Source: Rhizobacter sp.
GTDB lineage: Bacteria; Pseudomonadota; Gammaproteobacteria; Burkholderiales; Burkholderiaceae_C
Assembly (NCBI GenBank): GCA_014380155.1
Contig: JACMKJ010000246.1
Location: forward strand, 1 to 13,513
Direction: 5' to 3'
Length of the DNA stretch: 13,513 nt
Numbering within the stretch: position 1 is the stretch's first letter; each line of letters begins with the position of its first letter. Under the pieces are notes generated by a model. The model did not search any database, was not told the DNA's origin, and saw only the letters and a program-made list of their open reading frames with translations. Both the position numbers and the translations under genes were made by a program. Shown here in pieces: positions 6,318-13,513 of this stretch.

Positions 6318-7064
6318 CTAGCGCCCGCTGAAGCGCGGCGCGCGTTTGGCGGCCCAGGCGGCAGCACCTTCCTTCAGGTCGGCTGACTGCGCGGCGCGCG
6401 CGATGTCGCGCTGCAGCTCGGTGGCGTCGAGCACGCCACGGGCGATGCGCGTGAGGTGCTTCTTCATGCCAAGCAGCGCAAGCGGCGCCATGCCGGCGAG
6501 CGTGTGGGTGAGCTCATCGGCAGTGCCCTCCAGAGCTTCGGCCTCGACCAGGTGGGTCAGGAAGCCGCAGCTCAGCATCTCGGCGGCCTCGATCTTCTCG
6601 GCGGTAAGAAACAGGCGCTTGGCCATGTTGACGCCGAGCCGGCTCACATAGCGCTGCATGCCACGCTGATAGAAGTGCAGGCCCAGGCGCGCGGCCGGCA
6701 TGAACATGTCGACGGTGTGCGAGCCGATGCGAAAGTCGCAGGCCAGCGCCAGGTCGGTGGCGCCGCCGTACACGCCGCCTTGCAGCACCGCGATGGTCAC
6801 CGGGCGAGCGTCTTCGAAGGCGTCGACCATCTGGTCGAAGCTCACGTGGCGCTTGGTGCTGCTGATCTGCGTGATGTCGTAGCCACTGCAGAAGTATTTG
6901 CCATGCGCCTGCAGGCGCAGCACCAGCACCGCCTCGTTGGCATTGACCTCGGCCACCTGGTCGATCAGCGTCGAGAGGTCGACCGGGTCGAGCCGGTTGG
7001 CCACGCGCGGGCGGCGCAAGGTGATGGTGGCGATGTGGCCTTCGATGCTGAGTTCGGGTGTCAT
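6318..7064 (-). CDS. Enoyl-CoA hydratase/isomerase (crotonase) family protein, atypical active site
   Basis: A 248-residue crotonase. The start at 7064 (MTPELSIEGHIATITLRRP) is chosen because it gives the usual first beta strand; the 33 residues encoded in frame upstream overlap the preceding crotonase gene and look unrelated. The CoA-binding and oxyanion-hole regions are recognisable: GKYFCSGYDI and LQGGVYGGATDLALACDFRI. The two glutamates that catalyse hydration in mitochondrial enoyl-CoA hydratase are not kept: the GGGCEL position reads GGATDL (Asp) and the PEI position reads PAARLGL (Ala). It may therefore be an isomerase, a C-C bond lyase or another crotonase reaction rather than a plain hydratase. 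It ends in APRFSGR, a usual family C-terminus. It lies 20 bp after the shortened crotonase and 61 bp before the TetR gene. Confidence 0.9.
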   Translation of the reverse strand: MTPELSIEGHIATITLRRPRVANRLDPVDLSTLIDQVAEVNANEAVLVLRLQAHGKYFCSGYDITQISSTKRHVSFDQMVDAFEDARPVTIAVLQGGVYGGATDLALACDFRIGSHTVDMFMPAARLGLHFYQRGMQRYVSRLGVNMAKRLFLTAEKIEAAEMLSCGFLTHLVEAEALEGTADELTHTLAGMAPLALLGMKKHLTRIARGVLDATELQRDIARAAQSADLKEGAAAWAAKRAPRFSGR

Positions 7065-7084
7065 GGGGCCCGACTCTAACCACT

Positions 7085-7543
7085 CTACCGACCCTTGAAC
7101 TCCGGCATGCGCTTCTCGCTGAATGCACGCCGGCCCTCGGCATAGTCTTCGGTGTTGAAGCACGCGTCGACCAGGTTGGCCACGGCGGCGGCGTCGGTGG
7201 GTGAGTAGCGCTCGAAGGTGTTGATCGCCGCCTCGGCCGCGCGCACGGTGAGCGGTGCGTTGTGGGCGAGGGAGGCGGCGTAGCTGCGCACGCGCGACTC
7301 AAGCTCGTCTTCACTCACCACGAAGTTGACCAGGCCCATGCCACGCGCTTCTTCGGCCGGCATGAAGCGCGCGCTGAACAAGATGTCGCGTGCGTTCGAC
7401 GGGCCGACCAGCCGCGCGAGCGCCGCCACACCGGCGTATTCGTAGCCCAGGCCGAGCTTGGCGGCAGGGATGCCGAAGGTCGAGAGGTCGGCAATGAGCA
7501 GGATGAATTCAGGCTGGCCAGGCGACTCCAGGGCCACACGCAT
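7085..7543 (-). pseudogene. Shortened enoyl-CoA hydratase family gene missing about 100 residues
   Basis: Only 152 residues are encoded, against about 250-265 for the family. The C-terminal half is well kept: TFGIPAAKLGLGYEYAG, FSARFMPAEEARGMGLVN, then the trimer-forming helices and a normal end EKRMPEFKGR. What is absent is the stretch from after the first beta strand through the CoA-binding loop and the oxyanion-hole segment (usually GGG-x-x-LALACD). The first 17 or so residues (MRVALESPGQPEFILLI) could be the native N-terminus, since the ATG lies 5 bp after the ligase stop as in a normal operon. An in-frame internal deletion then fits best. There is no room for a displaced N-terminal half, because the ligase C-terminus directly precedes it. 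A protein could still be made but should lack hydratase activity. Confidence 0.82.
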
Positions 7544-7548
7544 GAGGC

Positions 7549-9117
7549 TCAGGCCTTGGCGCCGGCCACGTGCTGGTCGCGCAGCTCGCGCTTGAGCACC
7601 TTGCCGATGGCGCTGCGCGGCAGCTCGTCGATGAAGTGCAGGCTCGACAGGCGCTGTGTCTTGCCGACCTGCTGGCTGAACCAGTCGAGCAGCGAGGCTT
7701 CGCTCACCTCGTTGCCCGCCTTTCGCACCACGTAGCCGACAGGTGTCTCGCCCCAGGCTTCAGACGGCACGCCCACCACCGCCACGTCGGCCACGGCCGG
7801 GTGCTTGCGCATCACGGCCTCGAGGTCGCTCGGGTAGATGTTGAAGCCGCCGCTGATCACCATGTCTTTCTTGCGGTCCATCAGCGTGAGGAAGCCGTCT
7901 GCGTCGAAGCGCCCCACGTCGCCGGTGCGGATGAAGCGCAGGCCTTCGGGGCTGGTCCATTCGGCTTCGCGGGTCTTCGCTGGCTGCTGGTGGTAGCCGG
8001 TCATCATCGACACCGAGCGGCCCACCACTTCGCCCATCTCGCCTTGCGGCACCTCCTTGCCGTCTTCGTTGATGAGGCGAATATCGTGGCCCTCGGCGGG
8101 TTGGCCTACGGTGTGCAGCTTGGTCGGGTGGAGGTGGGCTTCGAGGATGCAGGTGCCGCCACCTTCGGTCATGCCGTAGAACTCGTTGAGCGTGCCCGGC
8201 CAGCGTTTCACGATGTCGGCCTTGAGTGCTGCACCGAACGGCGCGCTGGTGCAGAACTTGGCGGTGAAGCTCTTCAGGTCGTAGTTGTCGAACGTTGGCA
8301 CGGCCATGATGCGTTGATACTGCACCGGCACCAGCATCGTGTGCGTGGCCCGGTTCTGTTGCGCCAGCTCGAGGTAGCCGATGGCGTCGAACTTGGGCAT
8401 CAACACCAGCGTGCCGCCCCAGGCCAGCGTGGGGAAGAAGACCACCAGCGTGGTGTTGCTGTACAGCGGCGTGGCCAGGATGGTGGTGCACTGCGGGCCA
8501 TAGCTGTAGGCATTGCCGCCGCGGCGCACGTGCGCCCAGCGCATGCTGTGCGGCTGCACGATGCCCTTCGGCGTGCCGGTCGTGCCCGACGAATAGATGA
8601 TGTTGAAGGCCCAGTCGGGTTTGGGCGTGACGGCTTTGAACTTGGTGCTGGCCGGTGCCACCCAGTCCTTGAGCTGGCGGCCGACGGGCGAGCCGTCGAG
8701 CGAGATGCAGCCGAGCTTCAAGCCCTTGGCGGCGGCGATGGCTTCGGTGGCGCTCGCGTCGGTGAAGAGCAGCTTGGCGGCCGCGTCTTTCATCATGCCG
8801 GTGAGTTGCTCGACGGTGGAGCCGGGGGCGAGCGGTGCCACCACCACGCCGGCGCGCAGCGCGCCCATGAAGATGGCGGCGTAGTGCACCGATGAGTTGG
8901 CGCAGATGGCGATGGCGTCGCGCGGCTTGACACCATCACGCTTCAACGCAGCGGCCACGCGATCCATCATCGCGTCGAGCTGGCCGTAGGTGACGCTGCA
9001 CTGCTTGTCGATCAGCGCGGTGTGTTGCGGCTCGCGCTTCGCGTGGGCGTGGACCAGCTCGGCGATGACGCCGAATTCTTTTTCGAAGGGGGCGGCGATG
9101 TCGGAGATGGAATCCAT
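7549..9117 (-). CDS. Acyl-CoA synthetase (AMP-forming), class I adenylate-forming family
   Basis: A full-length 522-residue ligase. Motifs in order are the ATP loop IYSSGTTGTPKG (174-185), YGMTEGGG (314-321), RTGDVGRFDADGFL (397-410), the hinge and C-terminal domain opening DRKKDMVISGGFNIYPSDLE (414-433), and the catalytic lysine Lys506 in LPRSAIGKVLKREL. All residues needed to adenylate a carboxylate and transfer it to CoA appear present. It would act in the cytoplasm as the entry step of the pathway. Fatty, aromatic or alicyclic acids are all possible, since the pocket cannot be read with confidence from sequence. It starts 26 bp after the cyclase-family stop with only a weak ribosome site, and its stop is 5 bp from the next ATG. 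Confidence 0.95.
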   Translation of the reverse strand: MDSISDIAAPFEKEFGVIAELVHAHAKREPQHTALIDKQCSVTYGQLDAMMDRVAAALKRDGVKPRDAIAICANSSVHYAAIFMGALRAGVVVAPLAPGSTVEQLTGMMKDAAAKLLFTDASATEAIAAAKGLKLGCISLDGSPVGRQLKDWVAPASTKFKAVTPKPDWAFNIIYSSGTTGTPKGIVQPHSMRWAHVRRGGNAYSYGPQCTTILATPLYSNTTLVVFFPTLAWGGTLVLMPKFDAIGYLELAQQNRATHTMLVPVQYQRIMAVPTFDNYDLKSFTAKFCTSAPFGAALKADIVKRWPGTLNEFYGMTEGGGTCILEAHLHPTKLHTVGQPAEGHDIRLINEDGKEVPQGEMGEVVGRSVSMMTGYHQQPAKTREAEWTSPEGLRFIRTGDVGRFDADGFLTLMDRKKDMVISGGFNIYPSDLEAVMRKHPAVADVAVVGVPSEAWGETPVGYVVRKAGNEVSEASLLDWFSQQVGKTQRLSSLHFIDELPRSAIGKVLKRELRDQHVAGAKA

Positions 9118-9143
9118 GGTTCAGGTGTCAGCAGGGAAAAAGA

Positions 9144-10199
9144 TCAGACGGTGGCCACCGCAGTGACCGGCGAACCCACGGCGCCTGGCAGCCGCAGCGG
9201 CGGGGCGGTGAGCAGAAAGCGTGAACGATGGTGGGCGCGCAGCCAGGCAGCGAGCTCGCTCAGGTACCACAGCTCGCCCAGCGGCACCCCCAGCTTGAAG
9301 AGGCAGTGTTCGTGCAGCGGCAGCGCGGCGCGCGGGTCGTCGCCTGCGGGCTTGCGTGCCGGATAGGCCTCGACGGCGTAGTTGTCGGCGATCAGCGCAG
9401 CCACGCCGCTGTCGGTGATCCATTGCAGCAGGCGCTCGTCGCGGCCGTCGAGTGCGGCGCAGGCAGCGTTCAGCACGGTCATGTCGGGCTGGCGGTCCAT
9501 GCCGAGAATGAGGTCGGCGAAGCCCGTGTAGAAGAGCAGCATGTCTCCTTTCTCCACCTGCACCTTGTCGGCCTCGAAAATCTGCATCAGCCGCTCGTAG
9601 CCCACCCGCTCGCGGGCGTTGCCCACATGCGCCTGCAGGTTGACCAGCACACCACGCCCCTGGATGGCCTTCACCGCGAATGTCTCCACGCCGAGCTTCA
9701 TGGCGTACGAGCCGCCCTCCGCACCGCAGGGGCACGACGCGAGCTTCAGGTCTCCGGGGCCGAGCACGTCTTCGTGCGCGCGGTAGCCGTTGTAGTAGAC
9801 CTTCTCCGGCTCGCCGTCACCGTCGGCATCGAACCAGGAGCCGACGTGGGCGAAGGTGTCCCACTGCGTCGAGTACTGCAGCGTGATGTTGACCTGGTCG
9901 TCGCACACCACGTCGGTGAAGCGTGCGTCGAAGCGGCGCAGCGGCATGTTCATGAACGGGTCACCGTCCAGGTCGGTGGGCTTCAGGCGCGGCGGGTGGC
10001 GGCGCGGGTTGAGCAAGGCGCCACCGGGGTAGTCGAGCGGCAGGCTCAGGCCGAACGACAGGCCTTCTTTCACTTCGGCCACACCTTGTTTGACCTTCTC
10101 GGGCGTGAGCAGGTTGAGCCGGCCAAGCTGGTCGTCAGGCCCGAAGTCACCCCAGGTCGAGCCTTCGGGGCGCTGCTTCCAGCGGGTGGATGAACTCAT
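9144..10199 (-). CDS. Cyclase-family metal-dependent hydrolase (kynurenine formamidase-like fold)
   Basis: A 351-residue member of the large branch of the cyclase family (PF04199 type), whose known members hydrolyse amides, esters or cyclic compounds. It has the long N-terminal section of that branch (TWGDFGPDDQLGRLNLLTPE, 15-34) and the signature region LQYSTQWDTFAHVGSWFD (107-124), followed by KVYYNGYRA. In the canonical HxGTHxDxxxH motif the first two histidines are Gln108 and Gln112 here, while Asp114 and His118 remain. Such Gln forms occur, as I recall, in this larger subgroup, so the protein may still be active with altered metal binding. Its ATG overlaps the stop of the solute-binding protein gene (ATGA), implying translational coupling. 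It may open a ring or cleave an ester before the ligase; that role is inference from order. Confidence 0.87.
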   Translation of the reverse strand: MSSSTRWKQRPEGSTWGDFGPDDQLGRLNLLTPEKVKQGVAEVKEGLSFGLSLPLDYPGGALLNPRRHPPRLKPTDLDGDPFMNMPLRRFDARFTDVVCDDQVNITLQYSTQWDTFAHVGSWFDADGDGEPEKVYYNGYRAHEDVLGPGDLKLASCPCGAEGGSYAMKLGVETFAVKAIQGRGVLVNLQAHVGNARERVGYERLMQIFEADKVQVEKGDMLLFYTGFADLILGMDRQPDMTVLNAACAALDGRDERLLQWITDSGVAALIADNYAVEAYPARKPAGDDPRAALPLHEHCLFKLGVPLGELWYLSELAAWLRAHHRSRFLLTAPPLRLPGAVGSPVTAVATV

Positions 10200-11404
10200 T
10201 TTTTTACCAGCGAGCAGGCACTCGATGTGAGTGGCGTGAAGGCCTTGTCACCGCTCACCGTGTCGCGGATGGTGTAGTAGTCCCAGGGGTACTTCGATTC
10301 GGCGGGCTTCTTCACCTGCACCAGGTACATGTCGTGCACCATGCGGCCGTCTTCGCGGATGCGGCCGTTCTTGGCAAACATGTCGTTGATCGGCGTGGCC
10401 TTCATCTTGGCCATCACGGCGCCGGTCTCGTCGGTGCCGGAGGCCTTGACGGCGTTGAGGTAGTGCATCGTGGCGGAGTAGGCGCCGGCCTGGGCCATGT
10501 TGGGCATCTTCTTCATGCGCTCGAAATAGCGGCGCGACCAGGCGCGGGTCTCGTCATTGCGGTCCCAGTAGAAGCCGGTGGACAGCAGCATGCCCTGCGT
10601 GGCCGGCAACCCCAGGCTGTGCACGTCGTTGATGAACATCAGCAAGCCCGCCATCTGCTGCTTGCCCGAGGCGGTGAGGCCGAACTCCTTGGCCGCCTTG
10701 ATCGAGTTGATGGTGTCGCCGCCCGCGTTGGCCAGGCCGATGATCTTGGCGCCCGAGCCTTGTGCCTTGAGCATGTACGACGAAAAGTCGGAAGCACTCA
10801 GGGGGTGCCGCACCGAGCCCAGCACCTTGCCGCCACCGGCCTTGATGACGTCGTTGGTGTCTTTCGCCAGCACCGCGCCTAAAGCGTAGTCGGCGGTGAG
10901 AAAAAACCAGGTGTCGCCTCCGCCCTTGACCACCGCGGCACCCGTCACGTTGGCGAGCGCGTAGGTGTCGTAGGTGTAGTGGATGGTGTAGGCCGTGCAG
11001 GCCTCGTTGGTCAGGCGCGAGGCGCCGGGCGAGGCGAACAGCGCAATGCGCTTCTTCTCGTTGGCTACGGCAGCCACCGCGAGCGCGGGGGCGCTGGCCG
11101 CCACGTCGAGGATGGCGTCGAGCTTCTCCACGTCGTACCACTCGCGCGCCTTGTTGGCGGCGATGTCGGCCTTGTTCTGGTGGTCGGCCACCAGCACCTC
11201 GATGGGCTTGCCGTTGACCTTGCCACCGAAGTCTTCAACCGCCATCTTCACCGCGGTGGCGAGGCCCGTGCCGGTGATGTCGGAGTACAGACCCGACATG
11301 TCGAGGAGCAGGCCGATCTTCACCTTGTCGTCGGAGATGCCTTGGGCGTTGGCGGTGCCAGCGCACGCCAGCAGGCTGGCGAGCGCGAGGGTTGTCAGTT
11401 TCAT
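10196..11404 (-). CDS. ABC-type branched-chain amino acid/aromatic acid solute-binding protein (LivK-like)
   Basis: A 402-residue periplasmic binding protein. The start at 11404 has GGAG six bases upstream and opens with a Sec signal peptide (MKLTTLALASLLACAGTANA, residues 1-20, AxA-type cleavage before Gln). The mature part begins ISDDKVKIGLLLDMSGLYSD, the classic first strand of type I (LivK-like) receptors, and continues with KPIEVLVADHQNKADIA and the repeating two-lobe pattern to the end. The family captures amino acids or organic acids for a LivHMGF importer. No permease or ATPase gene is in the window, so the transporter is either beyond 13513 or elsewhere. Being embedded among CoA-pathway genes, it likely binds the pathway substrate or a close relative. 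Its stop overlaps the next ATG in a run of seven A. Confidence 0.93.
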   Translation of the reverse strand: MKLTTLALASLLACAGTANAQGISDDKVKIGLLLDMSGLYSDITGTGLATAVKMAVEDFGGKVNGKPIEVLVADHQNKADIAANKAREWYDVEKLDAILDVAASAPALAVAAVANEKKRIALFASPGASRLTNEACTAYTIHYTYDTYALANVTGAAVVKGGGDTWFFLTADYALGAVLAKDTNDVIKAGGGKVLGSVRHPLSASDFSSYMLKAQGSGAKIIGLANAGGDTINSIKAAKEFGLTASGKQQMAGLLMFINDVHSLGLPATQGMLLSTGFYWDRNDETRAWSRRYFERMKKMPNMAQAGAYSATMHYLNAVKASGTDETGAVMAKMKATPINDMFAKNGRIREDGRMVHDMYLVQVKKPAESKYPWDYYTIRDTVSGDKAFTPLTSSACSLVKK

Positions 11405-11438
11405 GGGTGTCTCCGTCGGTGTTTTTTGTTCGTGGTGA

Positions 11439-12365
11439 TCAGTATCCGGCGCGGCGGTCGACCGCCAGAGGTTGCGGCTGGCCTTCACGCGCGCGCCGCA
11501 AGGCGTCCACGCATTGCTGCGCCACGGTGTCGAACGAGGCCTGGGCAGCGATGTGAGGCGTGGCCACCACCAAGGGGTGCGACCAGACCCAGTTGTCGGG
11601 CGGCGGAGGCTCACGTTCGAACACGTCGAGCGCCGCACCGGCGAGGTAGCCACCGTCGAGCAGAACCTGCAGGTCGTGCTCGACGAGCTGCTCGCCGCGA
11701 CCTACGTTGATGACAAACGCACCACGCGGCAGCTGCGCCAGCGTGTGGTGGTTGAGCAGGCCACGGGTTTCATCGGTGAGGGGCAGTGCGCACACCAGGA
11801 TGTCGGCTTGCGACAGGAACTGCGGCAGCTCCTCCAGGCCGGCGAAGGTGGCCACACCCGGCAGCTCGCGCGGCGTGCGGCTCCAGCCGCCCACCGGGTA
11901 GCCCAGCGGCAAGAAGGCTCGTGCGATGGCCTGGCCGACGGCCCCCAGTCCCATCACCCCCACACGGCAGCGCACCGCGGTGCGCACCGGGTGGCGCGCC
12001 CATTCGGCGCTGGCCTGCTGTTCGGCGTAAAGCGCCAGGTCTCGCGTGAAGCGCAGCGTGTTGGCCACGACCCACTGCGCGATCTCCATGCCTTGCATCG
12101 GGTCGACCACACGCGTGAGCGGCACGTGCTCCGGCAGGTCATCGACCAGCAGCTTGTCGGCCCCGGCGCCGGTGGAGCAGAGCACACGCAGGTTGGGGTA
12201 GCGCGGCAGGATGCCTGGCTTCATGCGCCAGGCCAGGATGGCCTCCACCGCCTCGGGCGGTGGGTTGTCTTGCTCGGTCCAGACGGGGGTGCCTTGGGCC
12301 GCCTGGCGCAGGGCTGCGGCAAAGGGTGCCGACGGTAAGGGGTTCGACAGCACCAGAATGGCCAT
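11439..12365 (-). CDS. D-2-hydroxyacid dehydrogenase, glyoxylate/hydroxypyruvate reductase A-like
   Basis: A 308-residue D-isomer-specific 2-hydroxyacid dehydrogenase. The nucleotide motif is GLGAVG (139-144), and Ser162-Arg163 (GGWSRTPRE) marks NADP preference as in GhrA. The catalytic residues are all present: Arg223 (INVGRGEQLVEHDL), Glu252 (LDVFEREPPP) and His271 (ATPHIAA). The family reduces glyoxylate, hydroxypyruvate or other 2-keto acids to D-2-hydroxyacids in the cytoplasm. The gene lies 28 bp after the aldolase-like gene and 34 bp before the solute-binding protein gene. Pairing with a class II aldolase suggests handling of short keto/hydroxy acids released from the pathway, but this is inference. 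Length and motifs are normal and nothing suggests damage. Confidence 0.93.
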   Translation of the reverse strand: MAILVLSNPLPSAPFAAALRQAAQGTPVWTEQDNPPPEAVEAILAWRMKPGILPRYPNLRVLCSTGAGADKLLVDDLPEHVPLTRVVDPMQGMEIAQWVVANTLRFTRDLALYAEQQASAEWARHPVRTAVRCRVGVMGLGAVGQAIARAFLPLGYPVGGWSRTPRELPGVATFAGLEELPQFLSQADILVCALPLTDETRGLLNHHTLAQLPRGAFVINVGRGEQLVEHDLQVLLDGGYLAGAALDVFEREPPPPDNWVWSHPLVVATPHIAAQASFDTVAQQCVDALRRAREGQPQPLAVDRRAGY

Positions 12366-12393
12366 GGACTCTTTCTCTTAAGCGTCGCTCTCT

Positions 12394-13164
12394 TTACGCG
12401 TCATAGCCAGGGTTGCGGCGATCGAGCCGGCGCAAGAGGCCGGGCCAGACGAGGCTGACACCCTTGCCGTTGGTCGCGGCTTTCGACTGCTCGCGGTTGA
12501 GGTCGATCATCGATTGCGGCAGCTCGTTGAGCTCGACGCCACCCGATTGCGCCAGGATCTGCATGCGGCACGAGGTCTCGAGCTGGTACATGGCGCCGAA
12601 GGCTTCGGCGATCGTGCGGCCGCAGGTCAGCAGGCCGTGGTTGCGCAGGATCAGGCTGTTGGCCCGGCCGAGGGAATTGACCAGGCGCGGCTTCTCGTCG
12701 TCGCGCAGGGCCACACCTTCGTAGTCGTGGTACGCGAGCGAGTTGAGCGGGAAGGTGGAGTGCTGCGACAGCGCGAGCAGGCCGCGCTTCTGTGCCGACA
12801 CCGCCACACCGTGCAAGGTGTGGGTGTGCAGCACGCAGGCGACCTCAGGGCGCGCTTCATGCACGGCGCTGTGGATCACGAACCCGGCCGGGTTGATGTC
12901 GTACTTCGACGGCATGACCTTCGCGCCGTGGTGATCGACCTTCACCAGGCTCGAAGCAGTGATCTCTTCGAAGAAGAGGCCGTAGGGGTTGATCAGGAAA
13001 TTGCCGTCTTCACCTGGCACACGCGCCGAGATGTGGGTGAAGACCAGGTCGTCCCAGCCGAACAGCGCCACCAAGCGGTAGGCGGCGGCGAGGTCGACGC
13101 GGGTCTGCCACTCTTCCGCAGAGACCTGGTTGCGAAGCGATGCGAATTCGAGCGGTGCATTCAT
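12394..13164 (-). CDS. Class II aldolase/adducin family protein
   Basis: A 256-residue protein of the class II aldolase/adducin head fold. Zinc ligands are visible as His113 and His115 (VLHTHTLHG) and His176 (RNHGLLTCG). Before them is the usual helix IHSAVHEARPEVACV (97-111). Some bacterial members are aldolases or decarboxylases acting on sugar phosphates, but many of this type, with the N-terminal VDLAAAYRLVALFGWDDLVFTHISARVP, sit in catabolic operons without known activity. The start has a near-perfect AAGGAG six bases upstream. It is 32 bp downstream of etfA and 28 bp upstream of the 2-hydroxyacid dehydrogenase. Possible roles are a retro-aldol cleavage or a decarboxylation; the sequence alone does not decide. 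Confidence 0.92.
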   Translation of the reverse strand: MNAPLEFASLRNQVSAEEWQTRVDLAAAYRLVALFGWDDLVFTHISARVPGEDGNFLINPYGLFFEEITASSLVKVDHHGAKVMPSKYDINPAGFVIHSAVHEARPEVACVLHTHTLHGVAVSAQKRGLLALSQHSTFPLNSLAYHDYEGVALRDDEKPRLVNSLGRANSLILRNHGLLTCGRTIAEAFGAMYQLETSCRMQILAQSGGVELNELPQSMIDLNREQSKAATNGKGVSLVWPGLLRRLDRRNPGYDA

Positions 13165-13196
13165 GCTTGTCTCCTTGGAGCGTGGGGGTTTTGAAC

Positions 13197-13513
13197 TTAC
13201 AGCGCCTTCACCAACTCGGGCACAGCGGTGAAGAGATCGGCTTCGAGACTGTAGTCAGCCACGCTGAAGATCGGCGCCTCGGGGTCTTTGTTGATGGCCA
13301 CGATGACCTTGCTGTCCTTCATGCCGGCCAGGTGCTGGATGGCACCCGAGATGCCCGCGGCGATGTACAGCTGCGGGGCGACGATCTTGCCCGTCTGGCC
13401 GACTTGCCAGTCGTACGGGGCGTAGCCCGCGTCCACTGCGGCGCGGCTGGCACCGAGTGCGGCGCCGAGCTTGTCGGCCAGCGGGGTCAGCACTTCGTTG
13501 AACTTGTCGCTGC
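13197..13513 (-). CDS. etfA: Electron transfer flavoprotein alpha subunit, C-terminal part (5' end outside window)
   Basis: About 105 residues of the C-terminal FAD domain run off the window edge. The diagnostic stretch is QVGQTGKIVAPQLYIAAGIS followed by GAIQHLAGMKDSKVIVAINK, the FAD-binding signature of ETF alpha (FixB family), then DPEAPIFSVADYSLEADLF and the end VPELVKAL. With the beta subunit it takes electrons from acyl-CoA dehydrogenases and passes them to ETF-quinone oxidoreductase. Finding it beside three acyl-CoA dehydrogenase genes makes functional sense. It is the first gene seen of the long leftward run, 32 bp ahead of the aldolase-like gene; etfB probably lies upstream, outside the window. 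It could be the general housekeeping ETF or a pathway copy. Confidence 0.96.
   Translation of the reverse strand, partial: SDKFNEVLTPLADKLGAALGASRAAVDAGYAPYDWQVGQTGKIVAPQLYIAAGISGAIQHLAGMKDSKVIVAINKDPEAPIFSVADYSLEADLFTAVPELVKAL

Noticed and set aside
7065..7163. A 33-residue N-terminal extension of the intact crotonase
   Set aside because: It overlaps the preceding gene in another frame and has non-crotonase composition; Met at 7064 begins the usual first strand.
10979..11710. Long + strand open frames opposite the solute-binding protein and dehydrogenase genes (also 7570-8895, 9228-10193, 11472-12338)
   Set aside because: They are antisense to genes with full family motifs, contain Arg/His/Gly-rich low-complexity translations, and show no recognisable domain. 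Such frames are expected in GC-rich DNA.
1..13513. CRISPR array, tRNA, rRNA, insertion sequence, phage or defence genes
   Set aside because: No regularly spaced repeats, cloverleaf-like sequences, transposase or integrase motifs, or terminal inverted repeats were seen; nearly all bases are accounted for by metabolic and regulatory genes.

Overview
The window is GC-rich, densely coded bacterial DNA. Base composition, codon use, the families present and the style of the spacer at about 636-715 suggest a betaproteobacterium of the order Burkholderiales, possibly near Comamonadaceae or the Rubrivivax/Leptothrix/Rhizobacter group. That placement is inference from style and was not tested by a search. 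The content is a catabolic block for CoA-activated acids: ligase, acyl-CoA dehydrogenases, two short-chain dehydrogenases, crotonases, electron-transfer flavoprotein and a periplasmic solute receptor.

Layout. (1) Bases 2-634, + strand: the C-terminal part of an ACAD10/11-type acyl-CoA dehydrogenase. (2) Bases 635-742: a hairpin-rich spacer that looks like a dispersed repeat, lying between convergent genes. (3) Bases 743-1618, - strand: a HSD17B4-like 3-hydroxyacyl-CoA dehydrogenase. (4) Bases 1619-1796: a divergent control region with a perfect 20-bp operator-like palindrome overlapping the -10 of a good sigma70-type promoter. (5) Bases 1797-4923, + strand: a tight three-gene operon of a DHRS4-like SDR and two different acyl-CoA dehydrogenases that look like the large and small subunits of a heteromeric enzyme. 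(6) Bases 4926-13513, - strand: ten genes read in one direction with gaps of about 60 bp or less. In transcription order these are etfA (partial), class II aldolase, GhrA-like 2-hydroxyacid dehydrogenase, solute-binding protein, cyclase-family hydrolase, acyl-CoA ligase, shortened crotonase, complete crotonase, TetR regulator and GntR regulator.

How the genes may work together (inference). The solute-binding protein captures an acid. The cyclase-family protein may open a ring or amide. The ligase makes the CoA thioester, and the acyl-CoA dehydrogenases oxidise it and pass electrons to ETF. Crotonase and SDR steps then hydrate and oxidise the product, and the aldolase and 2-hydroxyacid dehydrogenase may handle short oxygenated fragments. 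No thiolase is present and the substrate cannot be read from sequence. Paired acyl-CoA dehydrogenases recall pimeloyl-CoA (PimC/PimD) and steroid side-chain (FadE26/27, FadE28/29) systems.

The most notable observations are local decay at the distal end of the long - strand operon and the operator. The GntR gene has an in-frame TAA after residue 161, and the rest of its FCD domain is still intact in the same frame down to a natural TAG at 4926. One of two tandem crotonase genes has lost about 100 residues including the oxyanion-hole region. The TetR gene carries adjacent C8 and A8 tracts near its start. The 1663-1682 palindrome is a strong candidate binding site for one of these regulators.
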